Of a DNA stretch of 64,000 nucleotides, positions 35,908 through 46,848 are shown in pieces. Source of the stretch: Streptomyces sp. NRRL F-5122. GTDB lineage: Bacteria; Actinomycetota; Actinomycetes; Streptomycetales; Streptomycetaceae. The DNA lies in NCBI RefSeq assembly GCF_001507435.1, contig NZ_LMWH01000228.1, positions 186,001-250,000 of the forward strand, given 5' to 3'. The stretch's first letter is position 1. Each line of letters starts with the position of its first letter. Under the pieces are notes generated by a model. It saw nothing but the letters and a program-made list of their open reading frames with translations, did no database searches and was not told the origin of the DNA. A program made the translations under genes and the position numbers.

Positions 35908-36746
35908 GGCTTCACCAGTCCTTCGTACGCGTCGGGGCGGCGGTCGCGGTAGAACGCCCACTGCTGCCGCACCTCTTCGATAAGGTCGAAGTCGAGATCT
36001 CTCACGACGAGTTCCTCCTCCTTGTCGTCGGCGACCTCCCCCACGAACTGCCCACGGGGATCGACGAAGTAGCTCGTGCCGTAGAAGTCGTTGTCGCCGT
36101 ACTCCTCCCGGCCCACGCGGTTGATGGCGGCGACGAAGTACTCGTTGGCGACGGCTGCCGCGGGCTGCTCCAGCTGCCAGAGGTAGGCGGACAGACCGCG
36201 GGAGGTGGCGGAGGGGTTGTAGACCAACTGGGCGCCGTTCAGACCGAGTTGCCGCCAGCCCTCCGGGAAGTGGCGGTCGTAGCAGATGTACACGCCGACC
36301 TTGCCGACCTTGGTGTCGAAGACGGGCCAGCCGAGGTTGCCCGGCTTGAAGTAGTACTTCTCCCAGAAGCCCTTGACCTGGGGGATGTGGTGCTTGCGGT
36401 ACTTGCCGAGGTAGGTGCCGTCCGCGTCGATCACGGCGGCGGCGTTGTAGTAGAAGCCGGACTGCTCGACCTCGAAGACGGGGACCACGATCACCATGCC
36501 GGTCTCCCGCGCCAGCTCCCGCATACGGGTGACCGTGGGGCCGTCGGGCACGGGCTCGGCCCAGCGGTAGTGCTCGGGTTCCTGGACCTGGCAGAAGTAG
36601 GGGGCGTTGAAGACTTCCTGGAAGCCGATGATCTCCGCACCCGTGCGGGCCGCCTCGCGGGCGTGCTCCACATGTTTGGCGATCATGGATTCGGTGTCAC
36701 CGGTCCAGGTCGCCTGGACCAGTGCGGCGCGTACGACGTGGGCCAT
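35904..36746 (-). CDS. Beta-ureidopropionase-like nitrilase-superfamily amidohydrolase (copy 2)
   Basis: A 280-residue paralogue of copy 1 with the identical triad positions Glu44, Lys118 and Cys155. Long identical stretches surround the active site (YLGKYRK, QVKGFWEK, FDTKVGKVGVYICYDRHFP). Differences concentrate near the N terminus and the C-terminal third. It is coupled to the aminotransferase, whereas copy 1 is coupled to the dihydropyrimidinase. The two may differ in substrate (N-carbamoyl-beta-alanine versus N-carbamoyl-3-aminoisobutyrate) or in regulation. The first gene of its operon, it has an inverted repeat in its upstream region. Confidence 0.92.
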   Translation of the reverse strand: MAHVVRAALVQATWTGDTESMIAKHVEHAREAARTGAEIIGFQEVFNAPYFCQVQEPEHYRWAEPVPDGPTVTRMRELARETGMVIVVPVFEVEQSGFYYNAAAVIDADGTYLGKYRKHHIPQVKGFWEKYYFKPGNLGWPVFDTKVGKVGVYICYDRHFPEGWRQLGLNGAQLVYNPSATSRGLSAYLWQLEQPAAAVANEYFVAAINRVGREEYGDNDFYGTSYFVDPRGQFVGEVADDKEEELVVRDLDFDLIEEVRQQWAFYRDRRPDAYEGLVKP

Positions 36747-36788
36747 GATGCCGCTCCTTTGCCTGTTGTCCTCGCGGGGACGTCAGAG

Positions 36789-36819
36789 CCTCTACGCCCG
36801 TAGACACAGGTGGTAGAGG
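36789..36819. promoter_or_regulatory. Inverted repeat upstream of nitrilase copy 2
   Basis: CCTCTAC (36789-36795) and GTAGAGG (36813-36819) form a perfect 7-bp dyad with a 17-base spacer, beginning 43 bases upstream of the ATG. It is a possible operator for the nitrilase-aminotransferase operon. A short additional CGTAGAC element lies inside the dyad. Confidence 0.45.
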
Positions 36820-36930
36820 GTCGAACGTAAGCCCCTGCGACGGCCTTGCCAAGACCATCGTCGCCAACCCGCTGAGTCGATCACGTTTCGCACTCCTTGC
36901 GGGTGAGTGGTCGGATTGTCGGCGGGCCGC

Positions 36931-38490
36931 TCAGCCGCTGAATCCGGCGACCCTGAGGGCGTGCACGAGATCGCGGTGCCGGGCGTCGGAGACGCCCCGG
37001 GCCGCGTCGAGGAGCAGCGGCACGAGCCGCTGCGGGTCGGCCGACGCGCAGCGGACCGCCTCCTCCGGAACACGGATACGCACGTATGTATCCAGAAGAG
37101 CGCGGACCTCGCGGTGCCGGCCCTCGGTGCTCAGTGCGAGGACGGCTTCGCCGATCTCGGCCGGGGGGCGTACGACCCCTTGGCGCAGCACCTGTTCGGC
37201 GTCCGCGGTGCGGCCCGCGACGGTGAGGGTGTCGGCCACGGAGACCAGGTCGGCGGCCGGCAGGGAGGCGGCCTCCCACAGCAGGGTGGTCCAGTCGGCG
37301 CCGAGGCCCGCGCGGTGCAGCGCGGCGGCGAGTGCCGGGTAGCGGCCGACGGGCCAGTGGGCGGCCTCGACGAGCAGGGCGTGCGCCTCACCGCTGCGGC
37401 CCTCGGCACGCAACCGGGTGAGCGTCGCGACGGCCTCCGCGATGATCCGCCGCTCGGACTCGTCGGCGGGCTGCCGGGGCGGCTCGGTCACCTCCGCGCT
37501 CTCGACGTCTGCGGCCCCGGCGAAACGGGCGCCACGGGGGCCGCGGCGGCTCGTGGCGGGCGCTTGCGGGGCGGGCACGGCGTCCCCGGAAGCCTCCTGG
37601 ACACCGAGCACCCCGGCGAAACGGGCGCTGCCACGCGGGCGGCGCCCGGCCCACCGCCCGCCGCCGGGTTCGGGGGCCCGAGCGGGCTCCTCGGGTTCAC
37701 GGGTGTGTTCCGCGTCGCGCTCCACCGACGGCCGAAGGATGCCGTGCGGAGCGCTCGGGCCGCCGTCACCACCGCTGTCCGGCCCGGCCGGACCGCCGCC
37801 CTCCCTCCGCTCACGGTCGCCGCCCGTCGGCCCCGGTGCGCTCGCGCCGGCCGGTCCGCCGAAACCGTGGCCGGGCCCTTCGTCCCGGTGAGCGGCCGCT
37901 TCCCGGGCCCGCGGCGCTCCCAGGCCGTCCCGCTCGGGGTCCGGGCGGACATCCGGTTCGCCCCGCTCCCGGGGGCCCGGGACGCGTGCCTCGAGGGCTT
38001 CCATCCGCCGGCGGAGCTCCGCGCACCGGGCCGTGGCACGTTCGTGGTCGTCCTCGGCCCAGGCGAGATCGAGGCGGAGCGACTCGGCCTCCTCGCGGGT
38101 GCCGGCCGACTCCAGCAGGCGTCGCAGCTCCGCCTGGCGCCCGGCCGCGTAACGCTGTTCGCGCAGCCGCCCGTCGAGTCGGCCGGTGAGTTCCTCCCGG
38201 CCGCCGGGCCGGGCGTCGTGCGCGGCGAGCGAAGCGCCGTGCAGCGCCTGCGCCCGCTTCGCCTCCAGCGCGGCGGCCTGGGTTCCCCAGACCCCGGCGA
38301 GGTCGTGCAGGAGCGACTCCACGACGTCCCACGGCGGCACCTCCCGGCCCTCGAGACAGGACCGCATCCCCTCGGGATCACGCCGCCAGAACACCCCGCA
38401 CCAGCCGCCACCCTGGTCGAGCCTGGACACGAGCTCCTGCAGGTAGCCCGCGAACTCCCGAACTCGAACAGGGAGTTGATCCACCGCCAT
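36931..38490 (-). CDS. Large actinobacterial protein of unknown function
   Basis: I do not recognise a functional family. The 519-residue product has a conserved-looking N-terminal region (MAVDQLPVRVREFAGYLQEL, then WCGVFWRRDPEGMRSCLEG), which resembles modules at the start of regulator-like streptomycete proteins. Next comes a coiled-coil rich in Glu/Arg/Ala (about 75-175), then a long disordered Pro/Gly/Arg/Glu segment (about 175-350). A helical C-terminal domain with tandem-helix character (about 355-519, TPR-like by eye) closes it. Such proteins are often annotated only by resemblance to viral tegument proteins, which reflects composition. ATG 38490 is a plausible start. Confidence 0.75.
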   Translation of the reverse strand: MAVDQLPVRVREFAGYLQELVSRLDQGGGWCGVFWRRDPEGMRSCLEGREVPPWDVVESLLHDLAGVWGTQAAALEAKRAQALHGASLAAHDARPGGREELTGRLDGRLREQRYAAGRQAELRRLLESAGTREEAESLRLDLAWAEDDHERATARCAELRRRMEALEARVPGPRERGEPDVRPDPERDGLGAPRAREAAAHRDEGPGHGFGGPAGASAPGPTGGDRERREGGGPAGPDSGGDGGPSAPHGILRPSVERDAEHTREPEEPARAPEPGGGRWAGRRPRGSARFAGVLGVQEASGDAVPAPQAPATSRRGPRGARFAGAADVESAEVTEPPRQPADESERRIIAEAVATLTRLRAEGRSGEAHALLVEAAHWPVGRYPALAAALHRAGLGADWTTLLWEAASLPAADLVSVADTLTVAGRTADAEQVLRQGVVRPPAEIGEAVLALSTEGRHREVRALLDTYVRIRVPEEAVRCASADPQRLVPLLLDAARGVSDARHRDLVHALRVAGFSG

Positions 38491-38691
38491 CGTCCAGCTC
38501 CCGCCCGAGTGGAGTACCCCGATGCGGTAGGGAACACCAGCCGTGTTACGACGGCGCTACAGAGAGTTTTCCGGACCGGGGCAGAGCCCTCCGGGAGCGC
38601 GTTCCCCGGCCGTGCACACCCGCGCCGACCGGCTCCCCGCCTCCCCGCCCCTCCCCGGCGTCGATCGCGCGCCCGAGGACGCCTTTCCGGC

Positions 38692-38946
38692 TCAGGCCGC
38701 CACGATCAGCGCGCACTGCCCGACGATGTCGTCCAGGGACAGCCCGAGTACGCGGGCGAGAGCGGCGACGGTGAAGAACGCCGGGGTCGGCGCACGTCCC
38801 GTCTCGATCTTGCGGAGCGTCTCGGCGGAGATCCCGGCACCCGCGGCCACCTCCGCCATGCTGCGGGACCCGCGGGCCTCGCGCAGCAACAGCCCGAGAC
38901 GCTCGCCGCGTTCGTGCTCTTCGGGGGTCAACGGATTGCGAACCAT
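38692..38946 (-). CDS. XRE-family helix-turn-helix regulator
   Basis: The 84-residue protein is almost entirely a Cro/CI-type domain: LGLLLREARGSRSMAEVAAG, then GISAETLRKIETGRAPTPAFF and LARVLGLSLDDI. It is divergent from a methionine aminopeptidase gene. Its ATG at 38946 is preceded by TAGAAT ending seven bases upstream (38954-38959 read on this strand) with no ribosome-binding site, so the transcript is probably leaderless. An ATACCGGTC dyad adjoins that -10 element, so autoregulation together with the aminopeptidase gene is likely. Confidence 0.88.
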   Translation of the reverse strand: MVRNPLTPEEHERGERLGLLLREARGSRSMAEVAAGAGISAETLRKIETGRAPTPAFFTVAALARVLGLSLDDIVGQCALIVAA

Positions 38947-38953
38947 GCGCCCA

Positions 38954-39018
38954 TTCTAATACCGGTCCCCCATGGTGCGACCGGTATAGTAATTGGGATT
39001 CTGCGGTATAGTAATTGG
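38954..39018. promoter_or_regulatory. Shared promoter/operator of the XRE-methionine aminopeptidase pair
   Basis: Between the divergent starts lie a perfect dyad, ATACCGGTC (38959-38967) and GACCGGTAT (38979-38987), and two direct copies of CGGTATAGTAATTGG (38982-38996, 39004-39018). The second copy's TATAGT is a good -10 box ending seven bases before the aminopeptidase ATG, predicting leaderless mRNA. On the other strand, TAGAAT ends seven bases before the XRE ATG. The XRE protein is the obvious candidate ligand. Confidence 0.7.
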
Positions 39019-39019
39019 C

Positions 39020-39808
39020 ATGGTGGAACTCAAGACAGACCCGTCGATCGATGCCATGCACGCGGCCGGGCAGGTCGTCGGCCGGGCCCTCACGGCGGTG
39101 CGGAACGCCGCCGGCGTGGGCGTCTCCCTGCTGGAACTGGACGAGGTGGCCCACGGGGTGCTGCGCGACGCGGGTGCGAGCTCGCCGTTCCTCGGCTACC
39201 GCCCCTCCTTCGCGCCGACCCCCTTCCCTGCGGTCATCTGCGCGTCCGTCAACGACGCGATCGTGCACGGGATCCCGGACGGCTACCGGCTGCGCGACGG
39301 CGACCTGGTCTCCGTCGACTGCGGTGCCGAACTGGACGGCTGGGTGGGCGACTCGGCGATCAGCTTTGTCGTGGGCAGGCCCCGGCCGGAGGACCTGCGG
39401 CTGGTCGAAACCGCGGAGCGGGCACTCGCGGCCGGCATCGAGGCGGCCGTCGTCGGCAACCGCATCGGGGACATCGCGCACGCGATCGGCTCGGTGTGCC
39501 GGGCGGCAGGGTACGGCATCATGGACGACTTCGGCGGGCACGGCGTGGGCCGCAGGATGCACGAGGATCCCCCGGTCCCGAACGAGGGCCGCCCGGGCCG
39601 CGGGCTCCGGCTGCGCCACGGCATGGTCCTGGCCATCGAGCCCATGCTCATCGGCGGCGGCACGGACACCTACCACGCGGCCCCCGACGGCTGGACCCTC
39701 CGCACGGACGACGGCTCCCGCGCGGCCCACACCGAACACACGGTGGCGATCACGGACGCGGGGCCGCGCATCCTGACGGCCCGCGAGGTGCGGGCCCCGG
39801 CCGGGTGA
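39020..39808 (+). CDS. map: Type I methionine aminopeptidase
   Basis: Removes the initiator Met from new proteins. The dimetal ligands are all present: Asp100 (VSVDCG), Asp111 (GDSAISF), the His of FGGHGVGRRMHEDP, Glu in AIEPMLIGGG and Glu in HTEHTVAI. His83 in NDAIVHGIP is the conserved substrate-contact residue. The product is 262 residues without the N-terminal zinc-finger extension. The ATG at 39020 lies one base after a repeated TATAGT-containing element and has no ribosome site. Streptomycetes usually carry more than one map gene, so this self-regulated copy with its own XRE regulator is probably an accessory paralogue. Confidence 0.93.
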   Translation: MVELKTDPSIDAMHAAGQVVGRALTAVRNAAGVGVSLLELDEVAHGVLRDAGASSPFLGYRPSFAPTPFPAVICASVNDAIVHGIPDGYRLRDGDLVSVDCGAELDGWVGDSAISFVVGRPRPEDLRLVETAERALAAGIEAAVVGNRIGDIAHAIGSVCRAAGYGIMDDFGGHGVGRRMHEDPPVPNEGRPGRGLRLRHGMVLAIEPMLIGGGTDTYHAAPDGWTLRTDDGSRAAHTEHTVAITDAGPRILTAREVRAPAG

Positions 39809-40069
39809 GACGCCCGGGGGCCGGGTACCGGCCGCGGGCCGTGCCTTCCCGCCGCGTGACGCGACCGGCCCCGACGGCCGACGGCCCCGCCCCGCGGCCG
39901 GTACCCGGACCGCGCGCGTCCTGCTGGACATGCCGCCCGAGTGCGTTCGTGTAATCGTGGTACGTGCGCCGGGCGCGCCCACAGGTGTAACCGGGCCCCG
40001 CCCGGGCACCCGGCACCGGCACGTCGATCAACGAGCGTGTCCCGGGCCCCCGCCGGGACGCCGGAACGG

Positions 40070-42745
<2,676 letters not shown>

Positions 42746-42763
42746 GAGCCGCGCGAGGGCCGC

Positions 42764-44563
42764 TCACGGCGCCGGGGACACGACCATCGCCGACCCGCCG
42801 CCGCGCCGCACCTTCTCGGCGGCTGCCAGCCACTTGCCGCCCGGCAGCCGCTGCACACCGGTCGTGGCACCGATCTCCGGGTTCAGCGTGAAGGAGTGCC
42901 CGATCGCCTCCAGCTGCGCCCGTAGATCGCTGTTGTAGAGGGCGGGTTCGAGTTCCGTCTTCGCCGCGTTGCGCTGGCTGGCACGTGGCGCGGCGATGGC
43001 GTCCACCAGCGGCAGATGCCGGTCGAGGAACCCGGTCAGGGTCTGGAGCACCGTCGTGATGATCGTCGCGCCGCCGGGCGAGCCGAGCGCCACGACCGGC
43101 TTGCCGTCCTTGTCGAGCACGATCGTCGGCGAGATCGAGGAGCGCGGCCGCTTCCCGGGACCGGGCAGGTTCGGGTCGTGGACGGCCGGGTCGGCGGGTG
43201 CGAAGGAGAAGTCCGTCAGCTCGTTGTTCAGCAGGAAGCCCCGGCCCGGGACGGTGATGCCGCTGCCGCCGGTCTGCTCGATGGTGAGCGTGTAGGAGAC
43301 GACGTTGCCCCACTTGTCGGCGACGGTCAGATGCGTGGTGTTCTCGCCCTCGTACGTCGTCGGGGCCGCCTTGCCCGCAGTGCCGCAGGCCGCCGGGTGG
43401 CGCGGGTCACCGGGTGCGAGCGGGCTGGTGAGCACCGCGTCGTCCTTGATCAGACACGCCCGCGAATCGGCGTACTTCTGCGACAGCAGCCCGTCCGTCG
43501 GCACGTTCTCGAAGTCGGGGTCACCGACCCAGCGCCCGCGGTCGGCGAAGGCGATACGGCTCGACTCGATGAAGTGGTGCAGGTACTGCACCTGGCTCGC
43601 CTTCGACAGGTCCGTCCGCTCCAGGATGTTCAGGGCCTCGCCCACCGTCGTGCCGCCGGAGGAGGACGGCGCTATGGAGTAGACGCCGAGACCGCGGTAC
43701 GAGGTCTTCGTGGGTGCCTGGAGCTTGGCCCGGTAGGCCGCGAGGTCCCGTGCGGACAGCTCGCCCGGGCGGGCGTTCCAGCCGGAGGCCGGATCCACCG
43801 GGGGCTTGTTCACGGTGGCGACGATGTCCTCGCCGAGGTCGCCGTGGTAGATCGTGCCTATGCCCTTGCGGCCCAGTTCCTCGTAGGTGCGCGCGAGCTC
43901 GGGGTTCTTGAACGAGGAGCCGACGACGGGGAGCTGCCCGCCCGGCAGGAACAGCTTGGCCGTGTCCGGGAAGTACCGGAAACGGGTCTCGTTGGACGCG
44001 GTCTGCGAGCGGAAGGTGTCGTCGACCGTGAACCCCCGGCGTGCGATCCGCTCGCCCGGCTCGAGGACCTTGCCGAGCCGCTCGGTGCCCCACTCGTCCA
44101 GCGCCTTCTGCCAGGTGGCGGGTGTGCCGGGAGTACCGACGCTCAGGCCGCTGCTGACGGCGTCGGCGAAGGCGAGCGCCTTGCCGTTCTCCACGAAGAG
44201 CCGGGAGTTCGCGGTCAGCGGGGCCGTCTCACGGCCGTCGATGGTGTGCACCGACCTGGTCCTGGCGTCGTAGTAGACGAAGTAGCCGCCTCCGCCGATG
44301 CCCGCCGAGTACGGCTCGGTGACGCCGAGTGCGGCGGCGGTGGCCACGGCCGCGTCGACCGCGTTGCCGCCCTTTCTGAGGACCTCGACACCGGCGGCGG
44401 TGGCGTCCGCGTCGACACTCGCGACGGCGCCGCCGTAGCCCACGGCCACGGGCACCTTCGCGGGGGCCGGGCGGGCGGTCCCCGGCGGCCCCGCCGCTCC
44501 CACCGACACCACAGCGGCCGAGACCGCCAACACCGCCAGTTTCCGTGCGACAGGGCGACGCAT
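42764..44563 (-). CDS. ggt: Gamma-glutamyltranspeptidase, secreted
   Basis: This enzyme cleaves gamma-glutamyl bonds of glutathione or similar compounds outside the cell. The 599-residue product has a signal peptide (about 1-26), the GGGGYFVYYD region and the cleavage site ENTTHLTVADKWGNVVS. There Thr410 is the nucleophile that starts the small subunit, followed by GSGITVPGRGFLLNNEL and the substrate-binding GSPGGATIITTVLQT. All classical residues are present, unlike the cytosolic family member at 21.5-23.4 kb. The ATG at 44563 has GGAGG five bases upstream, so the long open frame before it is not coding. It converges with the Clp gene. Confidence 0.95.
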   Translation of the reverse strand: MRRPVARKLAVLAVSAAVVSVGAAGPPGTARPAPAKVPVAVGYGGAVASVDADATAAGVEVLRKGGNAVDAAVATAAALGVTEPYSAGIGGGGYFVYYDARTRSVHTIDGRETAPLTANSRLFVENGKALAFADAVSSGLSVGTPGTPATWQKALDEWGTERLGKVLEPGERIARRGFTVDDTFRSQTASNETRFRYFPDTAKLFLPGGQLPVVGSSFKNPELARTYEELGRKGIGTIYHGDLGEDIVATVNKPPVDPASGWNARPGELSARDLAAYRAKLQAPTKTSYRGLGVYSIAPSSSGGTTVGEALNILERTDLSKASQVQYLHHFIESSRIAFADRGRWVGDPDFENVPTDGLLSQKYADSRACLIKDDAVLTSPLAPGDPRHPAACGTAGKAAPTTYEGENTTHLTVADKWGNVVSYTLTIEQTGGSGITVPGRGFLLNNELTDFSFAPADPAVHDPNLPGPGKRPRSSISPTIVLDKDGKPVVALGSPGGATIITTVLQTLTGFLDRHLPLVDAIAAPRASQRNAAKTELEPALYNSDLRAQLEAIGHSFTLNPEIGATTGVQRLPGGKWLAAAEKVRRGGGSAMVVSPAP

Positions 44564-44966
44564 TCGCACCTCCAGTGGACGACCGTCCACGCAGCGTAAT
44601 CGTATTGCCATGGTCCCGTCAGTCCCATCGAACACCGCTCGCCGCGGGTGCGCCACCATGCGTACCCGTGGACGAGACAGTGCACGGCCGGGCCAACACC
44701 CTCCGGACGGCGCGCGATCGGCGCGAACGACGAGGTGGGCGCACGGATGCGCGAGGCCCCCGCGGTTACGACCGCTGGGGTGAACGGCCCGGGGTGAAAC
44801 ATGGCCGAGAGCGGCTGACGGCTTGGTCGAGGTCCGGTACGTACTCCTCTCCCGGGTCTGTGACGACCCGTTGGCGGACTGTTCAACTCCCGGCGGTACC
44901 AAGGCTGTAGCCGGGTTCGGCGCGGGGCGAACCCGCGCCGTGGGGCTCAACCTGACGGGGGACCGC
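44564..44966. other. Divergent intergenic region, no gene seen
   Basis: About 400 bases separate the secreted transpeptidase and small lipoprotein genes, which diverge. Both promoters should be here. I see no supported coding frame, RNA structure or strong palindrome. Confidence 0.45.
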
Positions 44967-45206
44967 ATGAGGGGGAATCGCAGGACCGCACTCGCCGGGT
45001 CGGCGGTCGTGGGCATGGTGGTACTCGCGGGCTGCGCCGACCGCAGCGAGGTCGTCACCTGGACCGACGAGCACGGCAGGGTCTGCACGGGTGTCGCCGT
45101 GGTCGACTCGGACGACGGCGACCGCGAGGTCACCAGCATCGACTGCGACTATCCCCCCGAGGGCCGGACCCCGGGTCCGACGACGTGGAAGCCGCTGCCG
45201 GGCTGA
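44967..45206 (+). CDS. Small secreted lipoprotein
   Basis: The 79-residue product has a classic lipoprotein signal (MRGNRR, hydrophobic stretch, MVVLAGC lipobox at about residue 23). The mature part is short and acidic, with two further Cys (GRVCTG, SIDCDYPP) that may form a disulfide. The ATG at 44967 sits behind GGGGGA. The longer open frame upstream lacks protein character. I do not recognise the family. Confidence 0.7.
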   Translation: MRGNRRTALAGSAVVGMVVLAGCADRSEVVTWTDEHGRVCTGVAVVDSDDGDREVTSIDCDYPPEGRTPGPTTWKPLPG

Positions 45207-45456
45207 ACCGCGTGACACACGTTTCCCGCCCCACCCCCGCCCAGGGCCGCTCACGGACCCGCCGCCGTGCGCGGCAGTCCCGCGCCTCAGGACCCCGATG
45301 TCATCGGCCTGTTGACGTCCGTGTCCTTCGGCGGGTGACTCCGTCCGACGCGGCTCCGGCTCGGTTCGCCGGGCCATGGGGTGCGGTCGGCCTCGAGGAA
45401 GTCACACCTGCACGCAAGGTGTTGGGGGCGATGGACGGACTCCAAGGAGTCGGCGA

Positions 45457-46260
45457 TCACGGCGACTCACGGACGGCCTCCACCGCCTCCCGGACGTCCG
45501 GGTGCGGGTCGTGGGCGAGTCCGTCCAGCAGCTCGGCCACCCCGGGGGTGGACCAGCGGGCGACCGCCCACACGAGTTCCTCCCGCACGCCGGGGTCGGG
45601 GTGCGCGGCAAGGCGGGCGAGTTGGGGAAGCGGGCCCCGTCGACGCATACCGAACCAATGCAGCGCCTCCCGCAGCACGGCTGGGTCTCCGGGGGCGCCG
45701 GCCGCCGCGATCCTGGCGAGCAGCACTTCGGCCGGCGGCGGCGGCCCGTCCAGCGGATGCGGCAACCGCTCACGCAGGCGCCGCGCCCCGTACCCTCCCC
45801 TCACCCGGCATCCGAAGCAGGTGCAGGGGCGGACGCCGTGCGCACCCGGCCGGTACCGCCAGCCCACGACCTGTGGCGCGGTGCGGACCCGGTGCACTTC
45901 GGAAGGCCGGATCGCCCGGGGTACGAACACCTCCCACCCTCGCGGGTCGTCCAGTGCGGCGATCCGCCCCACCGCCTCGGCCGCGGGAACGGCGGACCGG
46001 GCGTCCCGTGTCCGGTCCGCATAGTGCCGGACCAGTACGTGCTGCTCGTCGTCCAGCCGTACGTGGACGGCCGCAAGCCCGCCTCGGGTGCCGAAGCGGG
46101 CCAGTTCGCGCAGCCATTGATGGGTGAGTGTGTACGACGGCAGCACCGGAAAGCAGTACACCCCTCGCGCACCGTCTTGTCCCCGGCCGACCGCCCGGAT
46201 ACCCGACCGCCGGACGCGCCGTACGTTCGCCGCCGACGTCAAGTGCACGAACATCGCCAT
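45457..46260 (-). CDS. HEAT-repeat protein with conserved N-terminal domain of unknown function
   Basis: The 267-residue protein starts MAMFVHLTSAANVRRVRRSG. It has a conserved-looking domain to about residue 170 containing GVYCFPVLPSYTLTHQWLRE, VFVPRAIRPSEVHRVR, VVGWRYRPGAHG and a Cys cluster C-x-C-x2-C (PCTCFGC). The C-terminal 70 residues are HEAT-like helical repeats (HPDPGVREELVWAVARW, HPHPDVREAVEAV). Similar two-part proteins exist in other bacteria, to my recollection. The HLT...SGI opening recalls ADP-ribosyltransferase-like folds, but that is only a visual resemblance. The start is the ATG at 46260, with MFV two codons later as alternative. Confidence 0.75.
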   Translation of the reverse strand: MAMFVHLTSAANVRRVRRSGIRAVGRGQDGARGVYCFPVLPSYTLTHQWLRELARFGTRGGLAAVHVRLDDEQHVLVRHYADRTRDARSAVPAAEAVGRIAALDDPRGWEVFVPRAIRPSEVHRVRTAPQVVGWRYRPGAHGVRPCTCFGCRVRGGYGARRLRERLPHPLDGPPPPAEVLLARIAAAGAPGDPAVLREALHWFGMRRRGPLPQLARLAAHPDPGVREELVWAVARWSTPGVAELLDGLAHDPHPDVREAVEAVRESP

Positions 46261-46431
46261 GACCGGGCATGTTAACCGCCCTGTTCCACGGGACCCTCGG
46301 GGTGCGAAAGGAAGAGCCCGACGTCCTTGGGCACACCGAGTCGGACACTCCTGCGCCGCCCTGTACGTCCAGGCCGGCGATCCGCTGAAGTCGCCGGATC
46401 TGCCGTGGCCCGGCACCGGCCAGGGCACCGG

Positions 46432-46785
46432 TCAGCGCCCGTGCCTCCATCGCCTCAACCGGCGCGCGAGCCCTCGCACGGATCGACGGCCACGGCGTAC
46501 CCGGTGCGGCCGATCGCCGTCACTCGGACGGTTCGTCCCGTCCAGGAGGAGTCGGCCGTGGCCGGCGGGCGACAGGGCCGGCGCCTTGCGCTCCGTTTGC
46601 GCCCGGATCTCGTAGTGGGCCTGGTGAGCGGTCGCGCGGAAGACCTCCTCGTACGAGGCCAGGGCAGCGCTTGCGGCTCCGCCCGCCAGGTCGCGGCGAC
46701 GCATACGCGCTGCCAGCCACACGAAACAGCCGAGGACCACGGCGAGGGCGCCCAGCAGGATCAAGATCGGCAGCAACGCATGCAC
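46432..46785 (-). CDS. Small membrane protein with basic C-terminal tail
   Basis: A 117-residue product with one N-terminal transmembrane helix (LLPILILLGALAVVLGCFVWLAARM), a helical stretch with EEVFRATAHQAHYEIRAQTERKAPALSP, and a strongly Arg-rich tail. Similar small streptomycete proteins keep the ERKAPxLSP motif. The start is GTG at 46785, preceded by TACGCT seven bases upstream and no ribosome site, so leaderless translation is possible. Function unknown. Confidence 0.65.
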   Translation of the reverse strand: MHALLPILILLGALAVVLGCFVWLAARMRRRDLAGGAASAALASYEEVFRATAHQAHYEIRAQTERKAPALSPAGHGRLLLDGTNRPSDGDRPHRVRRGRRSVRGLARRLRRWRHGR

Positions 46786-46848
46786 ACAACTGAGCGTAGG
46801 CCGTCGGCGCGCGCCGGCGGCGACGGCTGTCCGTGAGGTGTGTGGACT

